A DNA stretch of 34,194 bases from G963674685 sp964591275 (GTDB lineage: Bacteria > Lernaellota > Lernaellaia > JACKCT01), in contig CAZQAE010000056.1 of assembly GCA_964591275.1 (NCBI GenBank), positions 1 through 34,194 on the forward strand. Direction: 5' to 3'. The notes under the pieces were generated by a model. That model saw nothing but the letters and a program-made list of their open reading frames with translations. It made no database searches and was not told the origin of the DNA. Positions 7,715 through 16,431 of the stretch are shown piece after piece. Each line of letters opens with the position of its first letter. Positions within the stretch are counted from its first letter, which is position 1. A program made the position numbers and the translations under genes.

Positions 7715-9376
7715 TTACCTTTTGGATTTCATATCATGGATGGATATTTCGCTATCGCCGCATTCCACCGACAAATGCTCCAACGCGGCCTTGATAAAAT
7801 TCTTGAAAAGCGGATGGCAATCGACGGGGCGGCTTTTGAATTCCGGATGAAACTGGCATCCCACGAACCAGGGATGATCCGGGACCTCGACCACCTCAAC
7901 AAGATCCCGCTCCACATAGCGACCGGCGATCACAAGACCGGCTTTTTTCAATTCATCGATGAATTTATTGTTGACCTCATATCGATGTCTGTGGCGTTCG
8001 GAAATTTCTGTATTCCGATAAGCTTTTTGCGAAATTGTTCCTTTTTTTAGTTTGCACGGATATGCCCCAAGGCGCATCGTGGCGCCCATATCCACCACAT
8101 CTTCCTGCTCTTCCATCAAACACACTACCGGCTTTGGTGCTTTCTTGTTGAACTCCGTTGAGTTGGCGCCTTTCATCCCGCACATATTTCTGGCCCACTC
8201 AATGACCGCCATCTGCATGCCGAGGCAAATGCCGAAAAATGGTATATTTTTCTTTCTGGCGTATTCAACAGCAAATATCATTCCTTCTATTCCGCGATCT
8301 CCAAATCCGCCGGGGACCAGAACGCCCCCCACATCCTTGAGAATATTTTTGACATCGTTACGGTTCTTGATTTCCTCAGAATCCACAAATTTCAATTCCA
8401 CTTTGCAAATATTGGCAATACCTCCATGCACGAGAGCCTCATTCAAACTCTTATAGCTGTCTTTCAAATGGACATATTTTCCGACGATGGCGATTGTTGT
8501 CTTACGTTTCGGCGATTGCAATGCTTTTTGAATGGTTTTCCATCGACGCAACCGCGGCGAGGCCGCCCAAATATCCAGAAATTCGAGAACCCTGTCATCC
8601 AATCCCTCGTTATGCAATTGCAGAGGTATGGAATATACGTGCGGCATAGTCAGACCAGAGATAACCGCATCTTCCCGAACATTGCAAAACAATGCAATCT
8701 TCGCCTTGATCGCTGGCGACAATTCTTCGTCGGATCGGCAGATCAAAATCTGGGGTTGGATGCCGATTTCGCGTAATTTCATGACCGAATGCTGCGTGGG
8801 TTTGGTTTTCAACTCTCCCGACGCCTTGATATACGGTACAAGCGTCAGGTGGATGTATAAGGTATTTGTCTGTCCGACATCGAATTGAAATTGTCTGATA
8901 GCCTCAAAAAACGGCAGTCCTTCAATGTCGCCCACAGTGCCGCCGATTTCTGCGATAACGATGTCCGCTGTGTCTTCAAGGGCGCGAATGCGGCGTTTCA
9001 TTTCATCAGTGATATGCGGGATCACCTGAACCGTTTTGCCCAGATACTCCCCTCTTCTTTCCTTGGCGATAACCGTGTCGTAGATCAGTCCGGTGGTAAA
9101 GTTATTAGCGCGTGAGGTCTTCGTCGAGATGAATCGCTCGTAATGCCCCAAATCCAGGTCTGTTTCCGTGCCATCGTCCGTCACAAATACTTCGCCGTGC
9201 TGAAAAGGACTCATTGTCCCGGGATCGACATTGATATATGGGTCCAGTTTCATGATGGCCACGCGGAATCCGCGGGCCTCCAGCAAAGCCCCGATGCTGG
9301 CGCCGGCGACGCCTTTTCCCAAAGACGAAACCACGCCGCCCGTGATAAAGATATACTTCGTTTGACGTTTTTTCAC
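7715..9376 (-). CDS. pyrG: CTP synthase (glutamine-hydrolysing)
   Basis: About 553 residues, the usual length for PyrG. The synthetase domain begins with the P-loop-like segment GGVVSSLGKGVAGASIG at residues 13-29. The glutamine amidotransferase domain has the nucleophile Cys384 in FGICLGMQ, with His510 and Glu512 in FHPEF. It makes CTP from UTP, ATP and glutamine. CTP is then used by KdsB to activate Kdo, which explains its place in this operon. I prefer the GTG at 9376: a G-rich ribosome-binding stretch lies just upstream, and the product starts in the usual KYIFITGG manner. A GTG at 9397 would add seven residues. Confidence 0.95.
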   Translation of the reverse strand: MKKRQTKYIFITGGVVSSLGKGVAGASIGALLEARGFRVAIMKLDPYINVDPGTMSPFQHGEVFVTDDGTETDLDLGHYERFISTKTSRANNFTTGLIYDTVIAKERRGEYLGKTVQVIPHITDEMKRRIRALEDTADIVIAEIGGTVGDIEGLPFFEAIRQFQFDVGQTNTLYIHLTLVPYIKASGELKTKPTQHSVMKLREIGIQPQILICRSDEELSPAIKAKIALFCNVREDAVISGLTMPHVYSIPLQLHNEGLDDRVLEFLDIWAASPRLRRWKTIQKALQSPKRKTTIAIVGKYVHLKDSYKSLNEALVHGGIANICKVELKFVDSEEIKNRNDVKNILKDVGGVLVPGGFGDRGIEGMIFAVEYARKKNIPFFGICLGMQMAVIEWARNMCGMKGANSTEFNKKAPKPVVCLMEEQEDVVDMGATMRLGAYPCKLKKGTISQKAYRNTEISERHRHRYEVNNKFIDELKKAGLVIAGRYVERDLVEVVEVPDHPWFVGCQFHPEFKSRPVDCHPLFKNFIKAALEHLSVECGDSEISIHDMKSKR

Positions 9377-9403
9377 GCTGCCCCCGGCTTTACGCACTGC
9401 TGT

Positions 9404-10168
9404 CTATTCTGATTCCATAAGGGTTTTGGCTTTTTCATAGTCAGCTGGAGTATCTACGCTGACAGTATCATATTCGGTCGTTGGAACCTTGATTTTATAT
9501 CCAGCTTCCAAAGCCCTCAACTGTTCTAATTTCTCTGCCTTTTCGAGCACTCCCCGCTTCATGGAAGAAAAACACAAAAGGAAATCTTTTGTGAACACGT
9601 ACAAGCCGACTTGTATGAAAAAAGGCGTTTCCCTTGCGGCCGCTTCATGACAGGCAAGTGTTTTCCAGTCCATTTGACCCTGGAGATAGGGAAGTGGAGA
9701 GCGGGAAAAATACAGAGCAAAATCATTGGCGTCCACTACGACTTTCGCGCAGTTCGGATCAAAGAGTTCCTCTACCTTTTGCATCGGCGATTTCAAGGTC
9801 CCCATAACCAGGCTCTGGTCGCTCTCAAAGGGAAGCAGGGCTTGTCGGATCATTTCCGGCCTGATCATCGGTTCATCGCCCTGGACATTGACGACAATAT
9901 CGGCATCGAGATATCTGGCCGCCTCGGCGATTCGATCTGTTCCCGTTCGATGACCACTGCTCGTCATGACAACGCCGTACCCTTCCCTTCGGACAACCTC
10001 GGCGATCCTGTCATCGTCCGTGGCAACCAGGACATCTGAAATTCCGGAAGTTTTTGACACCTGATCCGCGACGTGGACGATGATTTCGCGTCCCCTGATT
10101 TTAAGGAGAGGTTTGCCCGGCAGTCTTGAGGAATCAAATCGGGCAGGAATTATGGCAATGCTTTTCAT
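9404..10168 (-). CDS. kdsB: 3-deoxy-manno-octulosonate cytidylyltransferase (CMP-Kdo synthetase)
   Basis: 254 residues from the ATG at 10168. The N-terminus carries the nucleotide-binding motif IIPARFDSSRLPGKPL, followed by VATDDDRI, GTDRIAEAA and NVQGDEPMI, all typical of KdsB. It activates Kdo with CTP for transfer to lipid A. An in-frame ATG at 10204 would add 12 residues, but it lies within the predicted promoter and the family begins at the IIPAR strand, so 10168 is chosen. kdsB is first in the kdsB-pyrG-kdsD operon. Confidence 0.94.
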   Translation of the reverse strand: MKSIAIIPARFDSSRLPGKPLLKIRGREIIVHVADQVSKTSGISDVLVATDDDRIAEVVRREGYGVVMTSSGHRTGTDRIAEAARYLDADIVVNVQGDEPMIRPEMIRQALLPFESDQSLVMGTLKSPMQKVEELFDPNCAKVVVDANDFALYFSRSPLPYLQGQMDWKTLACHEAAARETPFFIQVGLYVFTKDFLLCFSSMKRGVLEKAEKLEQLRALEAGYKIKVPTTEYDTVSVDTPADYEKAKTLMESE

Positions 10169-10185
10169 GTTTCTCGCGGGTACAG

Positions 10186-10214
10186 ATAATGAACAAAGCG
10201 CCATGCGGTGTCAA
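10186..10214 (-). promoter_or_regulatory. Sigma-70-type promoter for kdsB-pyrG-kdsD
   Basis: On the minus strand, TTGACA (10214-10209) and CATTAT (10191-10186) are 17 bp apart. The predicted start near 10179 leaves only about 11 bases before the kdsB ATG. The -35 is perfect and the -10 matches at four of six positions. Confidence 0.5.
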
Positions 10215-10233
10215 TAGAGATTTCGATTGCGTC

Positions 10234-10263
10234 TTGACAGTTTTCCGTGTGCTCTCCTACTAT
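10234..10263 (+). promoter_or_regulatory. Sigma-70-type promoter for the 10366 gene
   Basis: TTGACA at 10234-10239 and TACTAT at 10258-10263 are 18 bp apart. It is back-to-back with the kdsB promoter; the two -35 boxes are 19 bp apart. The leader to the ATG at 10366 is about 95 bases. Confidence 0.6.
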
Positions 10264-10365
10264 CGCAGGAAGAGGAAATCGGTTTTGCAAGCCATTGCGG
10301 CCATGAATCCGAGCTGGCATTGTCGCCGACCGCACTCACCCTTCACGCAAGGTCGCAGAAGATTT

Positions 10366-11298
10366 ATGCCAGTAAATTTCCCCAATAGCTTTGAAAACGC
10401 CGAAGGCGCAGGTTTTCAATTCGATGAAGCCTCTGAAAACCAAATTGCAGATTTCTTAAAAGAAATACTGGGGTATCTCGGATTAGTGGAACAGTACACC
10501 GTTTCAAGCATGAAAGTCGGGGACGCAGGAAAACAGCTTTACAAATCCTTTGTACGCCTTTTCGGCAACGCCGACCCTGGGGATATTTCCTACTTTTCCA
10601 TATCCGAAATTCACAACAATCTTCAGATCAATGATGTGCAGTTATCCATTGAAACTCAAGACAAACCCGTCGTTTCAGCCTTTCTTTTTTTTATGCTCGA
10701 GAACAATTTTCTAAAAATTCGATTTGAGCGATCAATACCCCATTCGCAATTCATAAAATTAGTGAACCACTTATGGCTTTCCGATCCTTCAGCCGACCTG
10801 GAAGAGATATTGAAAAATGACAATGTCGTCCTGGCTCAGGTTGAAAGACAGGTCTACGTCCCCGTCGCTTCCATTAAACAACCGAACGTGGGTATTTTCG
10901 AGGATGAACCGACAATTTCCTCGGTGGTGGAAACGGATATCAGGAAGGTCGATTCTCATTCAGAAACTGCGGTCCATGTTGAATCTGGCGAGAAGATTGA
11001 TTCAACGGGAAAGCGTGGAAAAACAGACGACGCCCAAGGAGTGCGCATTCGTCGATTTATCGTCAAGGTCACTGTGGGAGATCATCCACTGCAAGGCGCA
11101 AAGGTGCAACTTAACGACGGCGTACGACCCATAATGGCAATGACCGATATTCACGGCGTCTCCATCAAATTGACCCCCGGCGAATACGACGTTCAAATCT
11201 CTTTCGAGCAATACCGGATCGACAAACACATTACAATTCCCTACGAAGACCGGGAAACCGTGCTGGTCGTCGATTTCCAAAGCATTTTCGAGTTTTAG
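10366..11298 (+). CDS. Uncharacterised protein with C-terminal carboxypeptidase-regulatory-like domain
   Basis: 310 residues from the ATG at 10366. An upstream extension to 10126 would run through the promoter and into kdsB, so it is rejected. The N-terminal half is acidic and soluble, with no signal peptide. A segment around FLKIRFERSIPHSQFIKLV resembles helical regions I associate with HEAT-like or signalling proteins, but I do not recognise a family. A low-complexity hydrophilic linker (about residues 180-225) follows. The last 80 residues look like a small beta-sandwich of the CarboxypepD-regulatory or PEGA kind: GAKVQLNDG, then TDIHGVSIKLTPGEYDVQ. It is followed after 26 bp by an amidase gene on the same strand, so a link to the envelope is possible. 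The function is unknown. Confidence 0.7.
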   Translation: MPVNFPNSFENAEGAGFQFDEASENQIADFLKEILGYLGLVEQYTVSSMKVGDAGKQLYKSFVRLFGNADPGDISYFSISEIHNNLQINDVQLSIETQDKPVVSAFLFFMLENNFLKIRFERSIPHSQFIKLVNHLWLSDPSADLEEILKNDNVVLAQVERQVYVPVASIKQPNVGIFEDEPTISSVVETDIRKVDSHSETAVHVESGEKIDSTGKRGKTDDAQGVRIRRFIVKVTVGDHPLQGAKVQLNDGVRPIMAMTDIHGVSIKLTPGEYDVQISFEQYRIDKHITIPYEDRETVLVVDFQSIFEF

Positions 11299-11324
11299 AA
11301 ATTTTTGGCAAGCATATATACACG

Positions 11325-12548
11325 ATGAATTTTTCAAGCCGCCTGTCAGAATATCCAGCCGCTTTCGGCTTTCAACATCGCCTGCATGGCATCGCTCTTC
11401 TCCTGAGTATTTATTGTCTTTCCATGTTGACATTCGCTGACGACGCTCGGGCGGAAGTCTTAATTCTTCATAAAAATCGCACACCAGGCATCGTCAATAC
11501 GGTTTACCAAGTCGGCGACGTGGCTTTCATTTCCGCCCCCGAGCTTTTCATCGCCCTGGGATTCACTTTTTCGTGGCAACCTCGGTCGGGAAAACTTGTG
11601 GCTCGCCGAGACGACTTTACAATCGTTTTGGCCCCTGACGCGCATCATGTTGTATGCGGTTTGAAAACCTATCGCCTTGAAACGCCGCCACGCTTTTTGC
11701 ACGGCGCCTTATGTGTCCCTGTTGAGTTCATCGTCAAAGCACTGCCAAAACTCTGCGGCGTCGATGTGCGCCTACAGAGTCTCAAAGCGGTCCCTCCCCC
11801 TGCATTGAAGGATGTTTTGGGTCAAGCGCAAAACCTGCGGAGAATCGTCATTGATCCCGGCCACGGCGGGCATGACAGCGGCGCCCGTTCCTCGCAGGGA
11901 ATCGAGGAAAAATCGATTAATCTGGCCGTTGCATTGAAACTGCGCGAACGGCTAGTCGAGGATATGGGCATTGATGTTGTTCTCACGAGAGATGATGATT
12001 TTTTCATTCCATTGAATGTGCGCACTTCCATCGGAAACAAGTGCGGCGCCGACCTGTTTCTCAGCATTCACGCCAACGGTTCTTTACGAAAAGAAGCCAC
12101 CGGCCTGGAGACATATTTCCTTTCCTTTGAATCAACCGACAGGCAAGCCGCAATGCTGGCGGAGGAGGAAAATCGTTCGGCTCGATTTGAAAAAGATTCG
12201 TTTTTTGCCGGACTCTCGGAAAGCGACGACATGCTCGCCATTCTTCGCGACCTTGCCTCAACGGAAAATATGAAAGAAAGCGAAAAACTGGCGTCCGCCG
12301 TTCAAAAGCGCCTCGTGCAGGCGCTTCATCTTCCCAATCGTGGCGTCAAGCAAGCGCCATTTTTTGTATTGGTTGGCTCACGCATCCCGGCGATTTTGGT
12401 GGAAGTCGGCTTCGTGAGCAATCCGCGTGAAGCAAAGCGTTTGAATAACCCAAAAACACAGGACCGAATTGCCGACGCATTATACAAAGCGATTTTGTAT
12501 TACGACCATACTTTGGGAAAAAGAAATGTTGCCTCAGGCGCCCAGTGA
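11325..12548 (+). CDS. amiC: N-acetylmuramoyl-L-alanine amidase (Amidase_3, AmiC type)
   Basis: 407 residues. A hydrophobic export segment at about 21-38 ends in ADDARAE, so the protein is secreted to the periplasm. Residues 45-150 resemble the copper-amine-oxidase-N-like domain often found before amidases, in place of the AMIN domain of E. coli AmiC. The catalytic domain has zinc ligands His180 (IDPGHGG), Glu195 and His249 (SIHAN), and the catalytic Glu360 (VEVGFVSN). It cleaves the amide between MurNAc and L-Ala during cell separation. The last 15 bp overlap the 3' end of the convergent BrkB gene. No strong ribosome-binding site is seen. Confidence 0.88.
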   Translation: MNFSSRLSEYPAAFGFQHRLHGIALLLSIYCLSMLTFADDARAEVLILHKNRTPGIVNTVYQVGDVAFISAPELFIALGFTFSWQPRSGKLVARRDDFTIVLAPDAHHVVCGLKTYRLETPPRFLHGALCVPVEFIVKALPKLCGVDVRLQSLKAVPPPALKDVLGQAQNLRRIVIDPGHGGHDSGARSSQGIEEKSINLAVALKLRERLVEDMGIDVVLTRDDDFFIPLNVRTSIGNKCGADLFLSIHANGSLRKEATGLETYFLSFESTDRQAAMLAEEENRSARFEKDSFFAGLSESDDMLAILRDLASTENMKESEKLASAVQKRLVQALHLPNRGVKQAPFFVLVGSRIPAILVEVGFVSNPREAKRLNNPKTQDRIADALYKAILYYDHTLGKRNVASGAQ

Positions 12549-13826
12549 TCTGAGCAAATCCGCCACTTTTTGATCCGTCAGTCCATCGTACCCTTCCTTC
12601 TCAAAGCGACGCAGTAATGACTCGGCCAGCTTATTCGTACTGATGTCCAAAGTGGAGTCTTTTTCATCCGGGCCGGATGCGAAAATGCTACGAATCATCT
12701 CTGAGATGGGTATTTCATCAAGGGTTTTGGCAGGCACATACCCCGTGCTCGGATCCTCCAGTGCGTGAACGAGATTTTTCGTGATGAAATCATCCAGGAG
12801 TTGCCTGGTTTGGTGCGTTGCCAGCGCAAATATTTTGTTTATTTCATTTTCCGTAGCAGGATTTTTCCCTTGAAAGAAGCGCCCGGCAATGAGCATATAT
12901 ATTTGCAGGGATATGAGAAGTCTCTGTCGTCCCACCAGACTTCCCTGGGTTTTCATGCGATGAAGAGAATCGAAATTTTGATAAACATAGGCTGTTACCG
13001 TCGCCAGCATGACGATAATCCAGGTCAGGTAAAGCCAAACCAGGAAAATTGGCACAAGAGCCAATGATCCGTATATGACCGAGTAGTTCACGGATTTTGC
13101 GGCGTAGTGAGCGAATGCTCCCTTGCCCAACTCCCACAATACTCCTCCGGTAATCCCACCCACAATGGCGCTGGACAAAAAGACCTTTGTGTTTGGAACC
13201 AGCATCATGACAAGAAAAATGGCGGACACGGAAAGCAGCAAAGGAAACAACCATAATACGAAGCGAGAGAAAAGGCCGATTTCCATAAGTTGCTCGAAGG
13301 CCATCAATCCACGGATCTTTCCGGTGATGTAAAAACTGGCCCCAATGAAAAGCGTCCCCCACAAAAGGACAGAGGTGAAAATGATGAATTTGAAGACAAA
13401 TTTGCGTTGCTTTTGAATATGCCAAACGCCGTTGATGCTGCGTTCAATATTTTGGAAAAGCATAATCGCGGTAATGAGCAGTAAGATTGTGCCCACAACT
13501 CCCAGCGTTTTGGTGTTGTCGGCGAATTGATTAATATAATTGAGAATCTCACCGCCCTTGGCTGGGATAAAGAAGTTAAAAAGGTTGCTCTGGATGCTTT
13601 CCTTCATCGACGCAAATGCAGAGAAACTCGTAAAAAGCGAGAAGGTTACGGCGACCAGAGGAACAAAAGCCAGTAGCGAGGTATATGCCAGGCCGGATGC
13701 CCGAATAACGCATTGTTCTTTATTGAATTGCTCGAAAACCTGGATGATAAATTGCCCCAGGCGAACAGTTCTCTTCTTCCAGGTCGGCAAATTGTTTAGA
13801 TCGACATGAAATAGTTTATCAAACAC
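12534..13826 (-). CDS. YihY/BrkB family inner-membrane protein
   Basis: 430 residues. The N-terminal two thirds have about six hydrophobic segments. The signature ASGLAYTSLLAFVPL near residue 45 and the SINGVWHIQKQR motif are typical of the BrkB/YihY family, once misnamed RNase BN. The C-terminal 130 residues form a soluble domain with a winged-helix look (THQTRQLLDDF), common in proteobacterial members. The function of the family is not settled; a transport or envelope role is usually assumed. The start is GTG. The gene follows aroF by 56 bp on the same strand and overlaps the end of the convergent amidase gene by 15 bp. Confidence 0.85.
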   Translation of the reverse strand: MFDKLFHVDLNNLPTWKKRTVRLGQFIIQVFEQFNKEQCVIRASGLAYTSLLAFVPLVAVTFSLFTSFSAFASMKESIQSNLFNFFIPAKGGEILNYINQFADNTKTLGVVGTILLLITAIMLFQNIERSINGVWHIQKQRKFVFKFIIFTSVLLWGTLFIGASFYITGKIRGLMAFEQLMEIGLFSRFVLWLFPLLLSVSAIFLVMMLVPNTKVFLSSAIVGGITGGVLWELGKGAFAHYAAKSVNYSVIYGSLALVPIFLVWLYLTWIIVMLATVTAYVYQNFDSLHRMKTQGSLVGRQRLLISLQIYMLIAGRFFQGKNPATENEINKIFALATHQTRQLLDDFITKNLVHALEDPSTGYVPAKTLDEIPISEMIRSIFASGPDEKDSTLDISTNKLAESLLRRFEKEGYDGLTDQKVADLLRSLGA

Positions 13827-13882
13827 GGACGGTAATTCCGATGAATTTTTGGTTATCGCCGATCAATGTATTCCTTTCCCGC

Positions 13883-14917
13883 TCATTCCTTTTCGTTCGG
13901 CTCAGCGATGAATCGACCGATAGCTTCCGCGATTTTTCGGCACTGAGACATCATATTCGTAAATTGATCGAGGAGAAGAGCTTGCGGACCGTCCGAGAGG
14001 GCTTTTTCCGGTTGGTGGTGCACCTCAACCAATAAACCGTCGGCGCCGGCGGCTATCGCCGCACGCGACATAGGCGTAACATATTGCCTGAAACCGGTCC
14101 CGTGGCTCGGGTCGGCGATGATCGGCAGATGCGACATTCGGCCTACGATGGGAATAGCCGACAAATCGAGGATCATGTCCTTGGCTGAGTCAAATGTTCT
14201 GATGCCGCGTTCGCACAGTATTACATTGGGATTTCCGCCCGCCAGAAGATATTCGGCCGCCAAAAGCCATTCAGAAATTGTTGCTCCCATTCCGCGCTTC
14301 AACAACACAGGCGTTTTTATTTTAGCAAGACTCTTGAGCAGATCATAATTGGCCATATTTCGCGTGCCAATCTGAATGATGTGCGCATATTCCTGAAGCA
14401 TCTCGATTTGCCCGATCGACATCAATTCGCTGATCACTTTCAGACCATGCGCGTCGGCGGCATCCCGGAGAATGCGCAAGCCCTTTTCCCCGAGTCCCTG
14501 AAAACTGTATGGCGATGTACGCGGTTTGAAAGCGCCGCCACGCAAAAGCTTTGCGCCGTTCGCGGCAACCATTTTGGCAAGGTGATCTATCTGCTCCTTG
14601 CTTTCCACTGAGCAAGGACCGGCCATTATGATGACTTCCTCACCGCCGATACGCACCCCGTCAACATCGACAATAGTTTTTTCCTGCCCCGCTTTGCAGG
14701 CGACAAGTTTAAAAGGTGATGATTGTTTTATTACGTCGACAACGCCGTCCATCGATAAAAATTCCTTTTCATTAAGTTCGTCGCCCTGGACTGCCGCTTC
14801 AAGACATGTTCTGAGACGGCTTTCATGGCGTTTAACATCGCGTCCAGAAGATCTCAATCTCTCAATGACCGCCTGGATCATTTCTTCGGTCGCTTCGCGG
14901 TTCATCAGTACCATCAT
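13883..14917 (-). CDS. aroF: 3-deoxy-7-phosphoheptulonate synthase (DAHP synthase, type I beta)
   Basis: About 344 residues. The N-terminal 70 residues form the ferredoxin-like regulatory domain seen in Thermotoga-type DAHP synthases. The TIM barrel has MAGPCSVES, LLRGGAFKPRTSPYSF, LKRGMGATI and PSHGTGFR. It condenses phosphoenolpyruvate with erythrose-4-phosphate, the first step of the shikimate pathway; the N-terminal domain usually confers feedback inhibition by Phe or Tyr. It is distinct from KdsA, which lacks that N-terminal domain. I choose the ATG at 14917 because GGAG lies nine bases upstream; a TTG at 14932 would add five residues. Confidence 0.93.
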   Translation of the reverse strand: MMVLMNREATEEMIQAVIERLRSSGRDVKRHESRLRTCLEAAVQGDELNEKEFLSMDGVVDVIKQSSPFKLVACKAGQEKTIVDVDGVRIGGEEVIIMAGPCSVESKEQIDHLAKMVAANGAKLLRGGAFKPRTSPYSFQGLGEKGLRILRDAADAHGLKVISELMSIGQIEMLQEYAHIIQIGTRNMANYDLLKSLAKIKTPVLLKRGMGATISEWLLAAEYLLAGGNPNVILCERGIRTFDSAKDMILDLSAIPIVGRMSHLPIIADPSHGTGFRQYVTPMSRAAIAAGADGLLVEVHHQPEKALSDGPQALLLDQFTNMMSQCRKIAEAIGRFIAEPNEKE

Positions 14918-15136
14918 CGGGTTGCACTCCAAAACGAGATGGGGATATGACCATTGTTGCTATTTTAAATTGGTCGCCTATTTTTTTTGCAAAAGCAATC
15001 TTTGTCCACTGTACACGTCGTCACGCTGATATTGCAACAATAACGACGCCGTGAAAAGCGCTTTGGAAGACGATTGGATTCACCCTTACACAATTTCAAA
15101 ATACCGAAAACCGAAGTCGGTTAGCATCCGGGCATG

Positions 15137-15165
15137 AAAAACGGCGGGACAAAAAGTCCCGCCGT
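15137..15165 (-). terminator. Rho-independent terminator of the fadN-fadA operon
   Basis: A perfect 10-bp stem (ACGGCGGGAC with GTCCCGCCGT) with a five-base loop lies 18 bp after the fadA stop. On the minus strand it is followed by TTTT. Confidence 0.85.
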
Positions 15166-15183
15166 ATAATTTTCAACTTGAAT

Positions 15184-16413
15184 TTACATCAGGTTTTCGT
15201 ACAAGCCGGCTGCGCCCATGCCTCCGCCGATGCACATGGTGACGATGCCCCACTTTCCGCCTGTATCCTTCAGGTGGTAGATAACCTGCGCCGTGAGCTT
15301 TGCTCCAGTGGCTCCGAGGGGATGTCCCAACGCGATGGCTCCTCCATTTGGATTGACTTTCTCGGGATTCAGGCCCAAGAGCTTCATGCTGTAAACAGCC
15401 TGGCTCGCAAATGCCTCATTGATCTCGAGAACGTCTATGTCATCGTAGGAGAGGCCCAAAGGATCCATGTATTTTTCCTTAAGGCGCGGCAAAGCCAATG
15501 CGGGTCCGATTCCCATGTAATTGGGATCAAAAGCAATTGTCACGCAACCGTGAAGCTTTGCCATGGGTTTGATGCCCAATTCTTCGGCTTTGGCCCTGTC
15601 CATGATGACCGCCGCAGCAGCGCCGTCGGACATCTGGGAGGAGTTCCCGGCTGTCACGGAGCCAAGCTGGCCTTTGACTTCAGAGCCATCTTCCATCTTT
15701 TCAGGACTCTTAGCTTTGGGATTGGCGAACGCCGGTCGAAGTTTGGCCAAACCTTCGGGCGTCGACGGTCGCGGCCCTTCGTCCACATCGTAAACGAATT
15801 CCACTTTATTGCCCTTGCCATCGAACTTCCATGCGTTCAAGGGTACGATTTGTTCCTTGAATCTGCCTTCTTTGTTGGCTGCGATGGCGCGATTATTAGA
15901 AATCAGCGACCAATCATCCTGTTCCTTGCGGGAAATGCCGTATTTCATGGCAACGTTTTCCGCCGTCTGTCCCATTCCAACGTATCCCTGGGGATAGTTA
16001 TCGGCCATCCACGGATTGGGCACAATTTTGTTGCCGCCCATCGGTATCATGGACATGGTCTCGGCGCCGCCGCCAACGGTGACATCGCAATTGCCAACCA
16101 TGATGTCCATCTGCGCGAGCCAGATGGCTTGCATTCCAGAACTGCAGTAGCGATTAACTGTCATGGCGGGAATCGAGTCGGGGAATCCGGCTCGGTGAAC
16201 CGCCATACGGGCGATGTTCATGCCCTGTTCGGCTTCAGGCATAGCGCAACCAAAGACCACGTCTTCAATTATTTCCGGTTTGATTCCGGCCCGATTGACA
16301 GCTTCCTTCAACACAACAGCGGCCATATCGTCAGGGCGCATATGAACTAGCGAACCCCTCTTTGCACGACCAACGGCTGTCCTACAACACGAAACAATTA
16401 CAGGTTCTCCCAT
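15184..16413 (-). CDS. fadA: Acetyl-CoA acyltransferase (thiolase, FadA)
   Basis: 409 residues with the full thiolase set: nucleophile Cys90 in NRYCSSGMQA, His364 in ALGHPLGATG, and Cys394 in TMCIGGGMGA. The NEAFA motif is also present. It performs the last, thiolytic step of beta-oxidation. AAGGAG is placed well before the ATG. The gene follows fadN by 18 bp, in the same order as fadN-fadA in Bacillus and in many deltaproteobacteria. A strong terminator follows. Confidence 0.95.
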   Translation of the reverse strand: MGEPVIVSCCRTAVGRAKRGSLVHMRPDDMAAVVLKEAVNRAGIKPEIIEDVVFGCAMPEAEQGMNIARMAVHRAGFPDSIPAMTVNRYCSSGMQAIWLAQMDIMVGNCDVTVGGGAETMSMIPMGGNKIVPNPWMADNYPQGYVGMGQTAENVAMKYGISRKEQDDWSLISNNRAIAANKEGRFKEQIVPLNAWKFDGKGNKVEFVYDVDEGPRPSTPEGLAKLRPAFANPKAKSPEKMEDGSEVKGQLGSVTAGNSSQMSDGAAAAVIMDRAKAEELGIKPMAKLHGCVTIAFDPNYMGIGPALALPRLKEKYMDPLGLSYDDIDVLEINEAFASQAVYSMKLLGLNPEKVNPNGGAIALGHPLGATGAKLTAQVIYHLKDTGGKWGIVTMCIGGGMGAAGLYENLM

Positions 16414-16431
16414 TGTATTTCTCCTTAGCCC

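Noticed and set aside
10126..10365. Upstream extension of the 10366 gene to 10126
   Set aside because: It would overlap the start of kdsB and both divergent promoters, and adds Arg/Cys-rich sequence unlike the rest of the protein.
15178..16350. Long open frame opposite fadA (390 codons, plus strand)
   Set aside because: The minus-strand frame has a complete thiolase active site, a good ribosome-binding site and a terminator; the plus frame has no family resemblance and is a codon-bias shadow.
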